From NCBI GenBank assembly GCA_022410635.1, contig JAJVDF010000029.1:555101-619100 (forward strand): a stretch of 64,000 nucleotides of DNA. The letters run 5' to 3'. The position numbers and the translations under genes are program-made. Below, one piece after another: positions 32,584 to 44,475 of this stretch. This DNA comes from Tretioscincus oriximinensis. Its lineage: Eukaryota; Chordata; Lepidosauria; Squamata; Gymnophthalmidae. Numbering within the stretch: position 1 is the first letter of the stretch; every line of letters begins with the position of its first letter. The notes under the pieces were generated by a model. It was given only the letters and a program-made list of their open reading frames with translations, had not been told where the DNA came from and did no database searches.

Positions 32584-33021
32584 GGCCCGAGTGCACATGA
32601 CAGATTAATGTCTCTATGAGAGCGACATACAGGTGACCACACCACATGTCTTCATGTGTTGTCAGCAATTCCCTCACTGTAATCCTTCATTTCTCTTTAA
32701 CTTTTGAGAGAGGAGAAAGTCCAATTTTGTGGTGGAGCGCCCTTGAATCAGCTCTGAAAGCCATGTGTGTCGTTGTCATTTGCTGCTGGGGTGAGATCTC
32801 AGCCCGAGTTACGTGAGATCATGTTGCCATCAGGCAGTCATCGCGTGGGAACATTGATAGGGTGATGGCTGTGTCCCACCGTTGCCATGGCGGTGGCGCA
32901 CTTCTCATGAGCAGGGCACTGCCGCCAAGCAAGAACCAGGTACGTGTGGCCGAGGGGAGTGATAGCTTACTCCTGGGATAGCCTGATATCCCGGGCTATA
33001 ATCCTGCATGTGCACATGGCC
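32584..33021. mobile_element. Non-autonomous TIR element (438 bp)
   Basis: Left end GGCCCGAGTGCACATGACAG and right end, reversed, GGCCATGTGCACATGCAGGA share GGCC and GTGCACATG plus a following GATTA, forming inverted termini of about 25 bp. The interior is GC-rich compared with its surroundings (for example CGTTGCCATGGCGGTGGCGC). No coding frame and no clean target duplication were seen. It resembles other hAT-like GGCC-ended elements of this window. Confidence 0.65.
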
Positions 33022-34136
33022 TTTGGTGATATCCAAACACAATGATTCTGTTCTTTATTAAGAACTCACTACAAAAGTTTGATAGAAAGTTAATTTCTGT
33101 AAATATAGGACTTTGAAAATTATCCACTATAAATGGTTCATTTTTTAAAAAAGAAATTGCTTTAGGATGTTAAAAAAGTTGACAACCTTTAAAGTCACTT
33201 CTGAATAATGGTTTTTAGTTGGAACTCTAACTTCAGCTGGCAACTTAAGAGGAAAGCTATGTTTTTCAGGTTAAAACTTCTGTTTATAATAGTACTCTGT
33301 ATTTGTAGCCCTCATCTGTATAGATAGACCCATTTCAAATAAGAAACAAATGCTTTTTGTATAAGGAGAAAGTGACAGAAAATGTGGGTGTAGCAAATAG
33401 TTGTATTGACTAAGTGTTTTTAAATCTACAAATTGAACTTAGTGTTTCTGTGGCTGAGAGTAGCAACAACTGTGTGGGAGGAATCCTTCTGAAAGTTGTA
33501 TAAATCTTCATTATTAACTAGAACACAATTCATCTGCTAGAAAATAATCTCTTTTTGCCAGCTCATCAAGTTTCCCACATTTTCTGACATTTTCCTACTT
33601 TGTGCTGACTCTGCTTTATGTTTCTTCCAGTCTCTCCATCACTTTCCACTGTGTATAGAAGTATTCTACAAATGGACTTGCCTTTGCAGTCTGTCTAGAC
33701 ACTTTTTTCCTACATTCCTGATTTGTCTTTCTGAGATATAATGTACATCTTATATCTCCTCATAGTTTTCAGAAGGCAGACATTTTTGTATTCATTTTTC
33801 CTGTTCCTTATTTTGTCTTTGTTTAGGAACATTGAAGATTAAGTAGTCATTGCTTCTGGAAGTTGACTGTATAAATTTAACAAAGCGAAGCAACTATATA
33901 TATGATGAATGTTATTGCGAGGTGCAATTTAGGGTAGTCCTATGATCTGTTTTAATTACAGACATTCACTTTTAGCAGACAGTAGGGAATGTGCCCTAAG
34001 TTTAACAGTCAAAGAAGTATTCCTTGATTCCGTTTATTACAAACCAGACAGAAAAGATTGTGCTAGAAAGTGCCCTTTGTTTGCTTCTTGTGCATGAAAA
34101 TATTTGATCAGTAGCATATTTCCTCATGTTTATCTG
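33022..34136. other. Intron, no gene seen
   Basis: AT-rich DNA, nothing recognised. Confidence 0.5.
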
Positions 34137-34270
34137 GTTCTAGAAAGTCTAGTAAGGGTGATTTGCAGCACTTTAAAGGCTAACAAGAAATAGAGACTAA
34201 CAAGAAATAGGATCTTATTTTTGGTGAGTCTCTAAAACGCTACAAGACCTTCTTGCTAGATTTCATCGGT
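34137..34270. repeat. Palindromic dispersed element, partial copy
   Basis: GAAAGTCTAGTAAGGGTG, GCAGCACTTTAAAGGCTAAC and, inverted, AACGCTACAAGACCTTCTTG match both arms of the element at 31356, with a small direct duplication (ACTAACAAGAAATAG) in the centre. Confidence 0.6.
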
Positions 34271-34494
34271 AGTATCATGGAGTACTAGAGTCTGGGCAAC
34301 TCCAAGGCTCTGTTGTCACCAAGGCAAAAACCTGGTGGGAATGCCCTATCTCTTCGCAACGAGCACACGTGTTTCTTATTTACCCCAAACTGGAAACACC
34401 TTTAGGAAGCACTGTTTGCAAAGCAAGACAGAGTCAGAACAAAGTTAGCTCTAAAAACTGTGGCTAGAGCAGCTTAATGCAATTTGCATTAAGT

Positions 34495-34810
34495 GCACTC
34501 TGGCAATGATTCTTCTGTGAGCACCGATGGGAGCTCTGACTGAGCAGCTGGAGGTCAGTCCTTGGGGGTCTTCTGGGAAAGGCAGAAGAATCCCCAATGC
34601 CCTGGAGTGCAGGACAGCAGGAGATCTAAGCAGATCTCCTTCTCTTTTTTCACATAGGCATTGGAAGTCTGCAAACAGCTGATTTTAAACCTTTTTCTTA
34701 TAACTGAAGCTACAAAAGGAAGAGTAGGAATCAGCTGTTTGCAGTGTTCTGATGGCAACAAGGCTACCCACAAGGACAAGACCTTGTGAGAACGTGTCCC
34801 AAGAATAAAA
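34495..34810. repeat. Hairpin-element relative of 62907-63340
   Basis: CCTTGGGGGTCTTCTGGG, AAAGGCAGAAGAATCCCC and ATCTAAGCAGATC match, in the same order, 63045-63120. The right side (CTTGTGAGAACGTGTCCC) looks like a transposon terminus. A copy of a non-autonomous DNA element, more decayed than the 63-kb copy. Confidence 0.55.
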
Positions 34811-37125
34811 TTGACAGCATCTAACACAGCTTTTCTCATGAAAGATCTAGGAAAATGTAGAAAAATAACAAGAAGAAACTGGTATAGAAATGTTGAGAAG
34901 AAATGGTTAGAAAAAGTAATGGACAATAGTGTTGGATTCTTGGGTTGCTTGGAAGAGCAAAAAGATGGAATGATGAAATCAAACTAGTTAGTGAGCTCTA
35001 TGAAAATACGTTAGTCAAAGTAAAGAATAGAAATGTTTCTTTAGCTTTAAATTTATGTGCATCAGAAAAAAGGAGTTCATAAGATGAAGAAAGTGAGTTT
35101 TTTTTNAAAAAAAATCAAAATCTTTCTACCTAGGCTATGATATGAGGCTAGGCTTTTTGAACAAGATGCTGGAGAGAGTGTTCAAATGATAAGCAGTATG
35201 GGAATCTTTTATATAAACACTAAGTCAATAAAGTGTTATAATTAATAGATTATAATTCAGAGTTAGTTTGATAAACTTTCTATTATTCATATTCTTTTTA
35301 ATAATCATTTATACTGTATCTGGTTATTCAGTTTGTGCATACAGAGCTAGAGAACAAGAGCAGTTTACATGATGAAAACAGTAAGCATTGTGATGTTTTG
35401 CCATATCATCAAAGTTCCAGTTTGAGGCTATATCATAAATTATAAGCACACTTAATATCAGTAGGAGTTGGTATAGTAATGTAGCAAATTGAAAGTAAAC
35501 ATTATACATACTGCATGTGGCATACAAGATACTTTCCCATTCCATCCTAAGCAAGGAATTGTGGTAGCATAGGCAATGCTTTCGACTATCTTCAGTCCTG
35601 AAGCACTAGACTTAAAACTAGAAAAGCCAGGAAAAATCTAGTTTTCCTGGTTTTCAGTCCAGTTTTTCAGGAATGAAGATTGTTCACACGTTAGCTCAGC
35701 CATATTAATAACTTCTGTCAAGTCATGTTTAAACAAGGAGAGAATGGTGCTGTGCCAAGTCAATAGTAAACAAAGAGAGATAAGCACCATACAGCTGCAA
35801 AACTGTAAATAAGGGTACAAATATATTCCACTTTCATGCTCATATATTATTCACGTTCAATAAACAAAAAAGTACGTTGGGGCTCTCTCCACCAGGTAAC
35901 CAAGATATTTCGATGGGACGCTTCCTTGGGCCCCTATGTAACTGGAAGGATAGACAATAAAAAAGAAAATTATGTTTAGACATATTTACAAGTATTTGCT
36001 AAAACAGTTGTAATATATATTGAGACTGCTATTAGCTTTTCTTACATACCACAGGTATCCAAAAGCAGTTTTAAAGAGTAATGTTGAAAAGTAGATGTTG
36101 TTTAAGAGTTGTTTAGAATGGTAGCTCCACCTAAGATAAAAAAAAACAGAGATTAAATATAATCTACATATAGCACAGATTCTAACTCAGAAAGTAGAAG
36201 CTACAGGAGATTGAGAGCCTCCAGAACATAGGAGAGCTAAAAATAGTGCAGAAGGGGAAAGGAAAGAATTATGGGTAAATAGATAAATGCAAGAATAGAA
36301 GAATGGTTAAGTTCCTGAATAAAAGAATAAATGGTACATACAGAGGTAGTGCTTTAAACATATAAAGGTCAGCTTTCAATAGTGGAGCTGGCCAAGCTCC
36401 AAACAGATGAAACTGTTTTATAAAATTACAAAATTATAAAATAAAATTCCATATCCTTTCAAAGAGTATACTAGCAATCTTTTACACATCCAGCTTTTTC
36501 TTTCCTTTATTTGCTTCCCTCATTCTTATTAACATTTTAAAAAATAGTTCATATCACATCTCTTCAAGGGAACAGCTGACATTTTTCTGGTACAGGACTA
36601 ATTGGCAGATGCTAATAAGACCTAAAGATTCTATGAAGTATAAATAATTAGCATGTGATATTGCTGGATTGGCATAATTATGTATCTTCATTAATATGAT
36701 TCATCTGCTGCATAATACTTTAGTGAAAGCAAATATGGTAAAAAGAATAGACTATACTTGTATAAGAGAGTTGGCTATTCCAGATCTGATTTTTTGACAT
36801 TCTGGTTTTAATTATGAAGACGATGATAGCAGTTAAAAATGAACGTGTACAAAATTCGGACATAAATATTTTAAATTGAATAAAACAAAATTGAATTTAT
36901 CCTTTCAAACATACTATTCAGGCTATGAATGGTGGTTTAGTTTCTGTAGAAAATAGATATTTTTTTTTTTAAATATAATACAGTAATTTTTTTTCTAAAA
37001 ATGACAATCCAAAAATGGTTAGAATTTGAACTCTTACATTGAACTCTTTCATATTGTTTGAATTGTGAAGATATAATCTCATTATTACTGAAAATGATTC
37101 CATTTTGATTTTTTCCCCTAAGCAG
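34811..37125. other. Intron before KIF6 exon 4, no gene seen
   Basis: AT-rich, one ambiguous base at 35106, an imperfect hairpin at about 35598-35672. It ends in the strong polypyrimidine tract of the exon 4 acceptor. Confidence 0.5.
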
Positions 37126-37234
37126 GAGTGAGAAGAGAAATGTCACTTGGGCGTCAAGAAGCCTTTGAAATTTTCAAGAGAGATTATACTGATATCATAA
37201 CCATCGAAGATAATAAGCATCTCCTTAAACAAAG
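37126..37234 (+). CDS. KIF6: KIF6 internal exon 4 of 5 in window (conserved MSLG block)
   Basis: With one base from the previous exon this reads GVRREMSLGRQEAFEIFKRD, then YTDIITIEDNKHLLKQ. The MSLG-QEAFEIFKRD core and the IDDNK-ILKQR continuation are the most conserved non-motor segment of KIF6, which fixes the gene identity. The acceptor is another tandem site, AAGCAG (37120-37125), behind a strong TTTTTTCCCC tract; use of the upstream AG would insert one alanine. The donor is AAG|GTAAGA, close to consensus, ending in phase 2 (AG of an arginine codon). The 31-kb upstream intron carries most of the DIRS, LTR and nested transposon material in this window. Confidence 0.96.
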
Positions 37235-40200
37235 GTAAGATTTATGTTCAGCTATTAAAAGGAAGACTATACTTTATGGAAACAAAAGTATTCTTTGCTA
37301 ATGATTTTTAGAAATCCGTTACTAGGACATGTGTTCTATCGAACAAAAAGTGGGAACGTAAGTGTAGAAGTTGAAGAAAACACAATTATTTTACATAAAA
37401 GGTTCTTTAAAATGTTGAAAAGTGGCAGTATTAGTCATAACAAATCGTTATCAACCTCATCTTCACAATTGCTAAACAGTTTAACTTTCCTTTTCCTCAT
37501 ACTTCAAATAAATCCAGAAAAAGGCAAACAAATACCAGAAAAATTATTTGACATATGCAGATTAGATTCCTGCTGGTTAGATGTCCTGAGGCCCTGGGGT
37601 TCTTCCCAGAAAACCTGCCATCAGTTAGGGATGAATTTCCTTCCTGGACTCCCCTTTGGCTAGTCTAAATACTTGAGTCAACAGTTGACTCATGCCTAAT
37701 CACCTGGTCTCCTTCATTCTTGCAGAGAAACAGCAAGGAAAATTTGTTCCCATGGATCCCTGGGTAGGATTTGGTTTGCCACCCAAAATGTCTAGTGTCT
37801 GGTATCTATCCTGAGATGTTGGGCTGACTTTCAAGTTGTCAACTTAATCACAGAGATGTTGGCAAGAGTAATTTTATGTCTCTAGGGTTCATTCTCAGAT
37901 CTGTCTGGGTTTATATTGCTCAGAAATGGGATGTCTACTTGTAATCCTTGTTTAGTCCTGAAGAATGAGCATAGTCAGTTACCCCCACCACAAATTTGTA
38001 AAAAAATTACAAGTAGATTTGTGACCAAAATCTTAAGTGGAGCTGAAAGAACCTGGCCAACTAAGACTTTCCATAGGATACTTTCAAAGGGAAACTGATG
38101 CTTACTGTTGCAAATGTTAATAGCACTAGTGATAGCATTTTTCTGCCTGCTATTCCATTAGGATTCTCTGTAGTAGGAAAGGCCTTCTGCTGCACAGATG
38201 TTTGGAAGCTTTTGGTTGGGAACAGGCAATGTGACATAATTGCTGTTTTGCTCCATCATTCTCCCACAAGAAGAATTCAGAGTCTTAGCTGTACTTGATA
38301 CTATTTTTACCCTGAAGTTCTTGCTCCTGGTGCTAGTATCTCCTGATTGGAATAGGCAAGAATGTTTTTCTTGTTGCTATTTGAACATAACTTCAGCTTA
38401 AGAAAAATGGAACTCTAAATACATCACACTTGTTCAAAACAAATTCCACTCAGATATACTCTGTAATTTGGAACACTTAACCACCACTTGTGTGAGAACT
38501 CACTGACCCAGCCAACGTTTGAATTCCTAAAGACGTATTCTATTATATATAATACCTAATTCAAAGTTGACATAAATTTGTACTATATGTAGACCTTTCC
38601 CATATCAGTATTGCCATATGCATCAAGTTTGTCCTGTTTCTCATTCAGGATAGAATATTTTGTTCACAGTTATTTTTACTCTGCTGTACTTTCTGTTCTT
38701 TAACTTCTGCTCCCCCTCACCTTGTAAAATATTTGAGTTTCACCATAAACCACTTGAAGAATTTTATATATTTCATACCACTTGGCGCTATCAAGTATTT
38801 CTACTTTTTATAGATTTCCTCATGTTATTCTGTGGTAGCCACTGCCCACCATTCCTAACCACACTAGTATTACTTCTTTAGGCACCTTATCTTCCTTCTA
38901 GTTTGCATCTAAATTGTTTCCAACTTGTCACCATCCTTAATTATAAAATCATAGCATTACAAAACATCAAAAAAGTATCCAGCCCAGGCCTTTGCCATTA
39001 AATTGCATGCCTCTATTAACACTTCCCACTATCAGCTTACACAGCACATGAAGAAAGAAAATGTTTAAAGAAGCCTACCATTCTTCTGGTATTCTGATAG
39101 AGAAAAGAAAATATCATCCTTATAAATAAAACAAACTTGTGGATCCTGATGAATATGCACATTCCTTAAATGATTGTCTGTGCTACTCCCTCGTGGGTCA
39201 ATCAAGGACAGCAGGAAGCAGGACAGATAAGAAAATAACCAACCAGCCAAAATGGCAGTGATATTGCTTGGGCAAAGAAGAAATCAGAGAGTCAGTGAAG
39301 TGTGTAAATGCTTTCTGGTATTGGTGTCATCACCAGGGACAGTGGGAACCCGCTTCTTTGTTGGGAGGTAGCAGTGATGATGATGGTTTCAGGGAGTTGC
39401 TCTGAAGGGTCATGCCACCACCAAGGGGTATACCAAGTAGCCACATTTGCCACTGTTTCCTCAGCTTCTTCCTTGGTAGAAGAAAGAAAGCTGGTAAAAG
39501 AGAAGGGAGAACAAGGAGGGTAAAGAAGAGGGTGGGGAGAAAGAGAGACCATTTTATTAAACAGATCTTTTTATTGAAATAAATAAAAAATCTACTGCTT
39601 TAAATCTTTGTCACTGCACAAAAGTTCAGCAAAAATCTCACAATTCTATATTTCTTCCTAAAACCAGTCTTGTGCCCAGTAACTGGCATAAAATATAATC
39701 GCAGAAAGACCAAAATAATTATGGATTGGTTATTTAACCGTCCATCACGTTGTTTCAATTCGAGACTTCAGTTCATTAATAAAGACTATCTGCTCAGGGC
39801 ATTATTAGTGATTACAGTTTGGTATAAGAATTTGCACTCCACGTTGATGCAAACTTTGATACCCACCAGATGGGGTCTACTGTAGTCTCCACAAGTATGC
39901 AGGTAGCAAGTTTCTATTTTGAGATACAATCCATATATAAGTTCTCATTGAAACAGTTCACATAATTTCTCAAAAGGAGAGGGAAAATACCTTTGAGACA
40001 AAATGAAAAATAAATGTAAACTACAGAGTATTGCGACACAATGGATTTGGCAGTTGGATGAATAGTTATGTCCATATAACTTCAATTGATTTATTTTGAT
40101 AGGGGAGTTTTGAATGTAGCTGTTCATGTATTGTTGAGTATCTTCATACATGATCTGGAAAATCTAATTGAAAAGACATCAAACAAATTGGAAAATGGTA

Positions 40201-40495
40201 CAAATCCCAAAACAGAGTTGGCTGTCTGCCTCTTAGTCTACTTAGCAAATTGCAACTAGATATACCATTTTATCCATTCTTAAGTAACTGCCTTAATACA
40301 TAATGATACTTAAAAAATATTGTTCATGGTATTGCTAGGTGTTCTTTAACCCTAAAATTTCCAGAAGTTGGAATAAGTATTTTTAAGGAAAAATTCTTGA
40401 ATGTTCCGTATTAGTTTTTCTCTAATCCTCAGACTGACTTAGCAAGATCTGAATTTTTCTTTGGTAATTTTATATAATGGAGATGCCTTTCTACA
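37235..40495 (+). other. Intron after KIF6 exon 4, no gene seen
   Basis: Frames at 37295-37663 and elsewhere show no domain. A splice-like pair at 37725/37726 and about 37763 is present but would break the KIF6 frame (see rejected items). Confidence 0.55.
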
Positions 40496-40497
40496 TT

Positions 40498-40912
40498 CCT
40501 ACCATGTTTTCCCAAAAATAAGCCCAATCTCGAAAATAAGCCCTAGCATGATTTTTCACGATGCTCGAAATAGCCCTAGTTATAGTTAATAAAAAAGTAA
40601 ATTTAAATTTTGTCGAGACAGCTTTACAAAACAAAAAGACAGTGGGGAGGGTAAAACAGTGGGAGGAGGAGGAAGGGGAAGAGAAGCAAGAAGGGAGAAT
40701 AGTACTGGGTGGGGGGCAGGCAGGGAAAAAGAGAAAATCAGGAAGGAAGGAAAAAATAATAAAGATTTTGATTTTTTTTTTGTTATGCAAGAATAAATGT
40801 CGATTGTTGTTCTTAGAAAATTAAAATATCCCCTGAAAATAAGCTCTAAAACATCTTTTGGAGTAAAAATTAATATAAGATCCTGTCTTCATTTTCGGGG
40901 CAACAAGATATC
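40498..40912. mobile_element. MITE-like element with repeated AAAATAAG motifs
   Basis: The left side has CCATGTTTTCCCAAAAATAA and CGAAAATAAGCCCTAGCATG; the right side has CCCCTGAAAATAAGCTC, GGAGTAAAAATTAATATAAG and ends TTCATTTTCGGGGCAACAAG, whose reverse complement resembles the left end. Elements with CCCCGAAAATAAG ends and this ATTAATATAAGACCCTGTCT stretch are common in several vertebrates. The centre has diverged into a purine-rich GGGAGGAGGAGGAAGG tract that creates open frames on both strands. Confidence 0.6.
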
Positions 40913-42148
40913 TATATTTTCAGCATTTGCTGAAGGAAAGAAATAATGCATTTTTTCAAACACCAGAATTTTTCCTTGTCATTTCTGCTTTGCTTACAGG
41001 ATATGAAAAAAAAATCTTCTAAGTGCATTTATTTGTCCTGAATTCAATTCTTGCAGTAGCAAAGCACGTGTAAATCTGGGTGTGGAATCCTAAAATAGCA
41101 GCTGCTTACCATCTAAAAGAAAAAATGACTAATTGAGAGTAGACAGTTTCGCAAGCTCTGCCTCTCATGTGGAAAAGAGCTTTTCTTTAGCTTTGTTCCA
41201 CAGCTCATTTTGTTGGACAAAAATGGAACTTGTGGCTTTTGTCAATAGCTTCTGTTAGACCAACTTTTGCCCAATAATCATTTTAACTGAAGCCTCTGTG
41301 AACAATCAAATGCTATAGTTATGTCTTCAATCTGTATAATGATGATTATATACTTTATGTAACCATTCAAAATTTCATGACAATAGTAGTGTCTTGACCA
41401 CAAAACCCAAAACAGAATGAGTCACCTCACAGGTATTGTTCATTTATTGCATTTGACTTTGTCTTTAAATATACCTTGAACCCCTTGGCTTTATTGCTGT
41501 TATTGTCTACCTATATAAGAATATAGATATTGGTTTTCGGAATGTAATACTATGGGCTTGGTTAAAATACCTCTGCAAACTGCAGTAGAGGGTTGTTAGG
41601 AACAACTAGAATGAACTCTTTCTTCCTGCATTTGCATAACAATTGCTTATTCAGCAGTAAAATTAAAGGTGATTTGTAGTTGAAATTGGTTTTTAGTTCC
41701 TACATCAGTATGCATGCATACAATTCGTAACTGAAGTATTAAGCCTCAGTAATAAGAGAAATAATAGAAAACTAATAATAGAAAACAAGAGGTCATTGCA
41801 GCCATTAAAAATGTTACCTGTGGATCTTGGAACTCTATTACTCTTCAACATACAGTAATACCACCATACTAGTTACAATATATAAGAACATGCCACCCAA
41901 TTGGTATTTTCTATGTGACACCCACAACAAATAAATATGACCAGCAAGATTGCAGACTGTCTCTCCCAACATTGCTCAGTAACTAATAGAACAATGGCTT
42001 AGGCCTGAGCTTTGCAAGTGTTCAGGCATTTTTCAGAAAGGGTTAGAAGTTGTGAGAATTGAAGCAGCATCAAGTTGTAGAAAGCCATCTGTTATGGAGG
42101 CTTCTTAGACACAGTACACATGTTTGGATGCTTGTTAAATGCCTCAAA
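40913..42148. other. Intron, no gene seen
   Basis: AT-rich DNA, nothing recognised. Confidence 0.5.
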
Positions 42149-42528
42149 GGCTGCATCCACACGCTGTAGTGGTGTCTGCATAGGAACGCCTTCCTGGTGG
42201 CTCCTGCAGATGTAATGGCAGGTTGTGTGTGAATTAGTTGCTACAAACCTGCTGTGCTGCGGGTTAAATGAGAGCTGATATTTTCAACTCTCATGGTACT
42301 GATAACCTGTTTTGCTTTTAAATGTGGCCTGTGCATCCGGGCCCTGTGCCAATCAGTGGCGAGCCCTGCAAAGCAGGGAGGGCAGAGGGAAAGCTGCTGT
42401 CAGCCACTCAGGAGCTGGAGTTACTTCCTCCCGCCCACCTATGGCTGCCAACACGCAATATGTGCAAATAGCTGGGTGACAGCGTGAGCAGGTAAACCTA
42501 CTTTTTATCACCTCTTGTGGATACAGCC
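42149..42528. mobile_element. Non-autonomous TIR element (380 bp)
   Basis: The left end GGCTGCATCCACACGC and the reversed right end GGCTGTATCCACAAGA match at 13 of 16 positions. The interior is GC-rich and non-coding in any convincing way. No clean 8-bp duplication could be found, so superfamily (hAT-like by its ends) is tentative. Confidence 0.6.
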
Positions 42529-43889
42529 AAATTTTGTGAAAGTCTTTGAACTCAGATTTTTGAGAAATTGTTGCTTAGCTGAGAATGAGCCTCTGGGTGG
42601 TTGAAGTAGGAAGTGTGACATGTATGTATCCTTAGTCATAAGAATACATAGTCTTAGTCTTAGCTATTTTTGAGAGGAAATAACAAACAGATTCACTCAG
42701 GCTAGAATGAAGGAGTCTCTTGGTAGTTGTGAAGATCTGATTATTTTGAATACCAAGTAAACAGTCTATTGGGAAAGGAGTGTTAGTGAAGTTGTTTGTA
42801 TAGTCTTCCATTACTTAGTGAGGAAAAATAGAGCAGAGGAAACCAGCGAAGTTTGGAGAGATCAGCAGTGTGATGATGGTTTCACCCTAAGCAACCTCTG
42901 AACTTCAGTTCCAGCAGTCCAAGAACAGCAAACACTCATGAAACTGGAAAGGCTTCTACAACTGAAACTGAAAAGCAATCCATCAACTGCAATCCATCAA
43001 AGTCACAATACAATTGCTGGCCTCATGGGAGAAGACAAGGTGCAAAGGCTCATCCCTACTTATGTTTCTAGATAAGCAGTGAAGGACCCAACAGCTTTTG
43101 CATTACTTCAGTCTTTCTCAGCTGTAAGAAAAACAAGAAAAAATATTCCAGTGCTTCTTTTTAATTGAGTAATGTAAGGAAACAATGAGGGTATCCAGTC
43201 CATTTGTGGCTACTGGTAATATGAAAACAAGATGCCATACCCTTTTCAAATGGTCCCTTGGGCAATCATAGTGATAGACAAAGAAAAAGTGTTTTACGTG
43301 ACTGGAAGAACATTTTCCCATTTTAGGCAGATGATAACTCTTTGGAGAAAAGATTACAGGAGACAAAGTGATGGTTAAGACAGAGAATACCTGGATCTTA
43401 CACCATTATCTTAAGTTTCAGTACCATAAATTTAAAAAAGGAAATACATACTTGCACATTCATTTCCTATATTATTTGCATGTCTCTAGTCTAAGACAAA
43501 ATTCATTAAAACCTCAAAAGAGAAAATAAGTAGAAGACAGAGGATGAGTAGAGATTGAAGTTTTTCTTAATGACTTTGATCATTCCTGGAAGCTATAGAA
43601 AGTTATTATTTTGTGTTGGAAACTTTCTCAGTAGATGAATGAAAAAGGGAAAAAAGGCTTGGTATTCTGAGGAGACGGATGATATAAATGGTTTTTTAGC
43701 TCAAGTGGCTATTGATTGAAATAGTGAATTGTCCATAAGACAAATGAAATGGGCGTCTTAAGAGATATTGCCAAAACATCTTTCAGAAATAAATTGAACA
43801 GTTAAAAAGCCGAAGATTTCTGAAGAATTAGGGTACTAGGAAACAAATTTTGAATCACTGGATGACAAGCTGATAGTATTGAAACATAT
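42529..43889. other. Intron, no gene seen
   Basis: AT-rich DNA, nothing recognised. Confidence 0.5.
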
Positions 43890-44017
43890 ATAGCTGGGAT
43901 GGCTAGAGCTACAGGCTAGGAGAAGGTGCTCACCCCTCCCCACGTCCGACACAGGGCTTCAAAACCCAATCTCCCAGATGGGAAACCGCATTCCTAAGCA
44001 ACTGAGCCATTCGTGTC
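43890..44017 (-). mobile_element. tRNA-derived SINE with Bov-B-like tail, 5' half (antisense), copy b
   Basis: GCTAGAGCTACAGGCTAGGA, AAGGTGCTCACCCCTCCCC and TTCCTAAGCAACTGAGCC match the head of the SINE at 59585-59948. On the minus strand the head reads GGCTCAGTTGCTTAGGAAT, an A-box-like tRNA segment. Truncated within the body. Confidence 0.75.
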
Positions 44018-44289
44018 TGGAGAAAGAAGAAAGCAGAGGTACTGTATGGGAACAAAGCAGAATGTTCAAACACAGAGAAGCATTCAAATAAACAAATTAG
44101 CAAAATAATATTTCATAGTAATCAGCAAAAGCTCTATGAGAAAATCAGGAAGACACTGCATGCTGCACACTTACTAACAAGAAAAGGTAGGCTCAGACTG
44201 AGCACCAACTGAATAAGGGATAAGGTGACAGGGCTAGGAATTGGAAGACAAGGCTGATGTTCAAGAAAAAAGATAGTATGCATAACCCC

Positions 44290-44475
44290 CCCCCCCCCTT
44301 GAGGTTCCAAATATTTATTTATACTTATACCTTGCCCTATACCCAAAGGTCTCAGGGCAGCCAACAGTAAAACATCAATACAAAATTAAAACAGTATAAA
44401 ACAATATCTAAAAGTAGGGACAAAGTTGACAAAGGCCAGGTAAAAGAGGTGTGTCTTCAAAGATCTTCTAAAACA
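44290..44475 (-). repeat. SINE/LINE tail repeat (antisense) next to a C homopolymer
   Basis: A CCCCCCCCCC run, then TTTATTTATACTTATACC, CCCAAAGGTCTCAGGGCAGC, CAACAGTAAAACATCAATAC and TATAAAACAATATCTAAAAG. It defines the longer form of the tail also seen at 8133 and 59465. Confidence 0.65.

Noticed and set aside
37726..37762. Strong acceptor-like CTTCATTCTTGCAG and donor-like CTGG|GTAGGA pair forming a 37-bp cryptic exon in the KIF6 intron
   Set aside because: Its length is not a multiple of three and it would break the frame between exons 4 and 5, which join perfectly without it.
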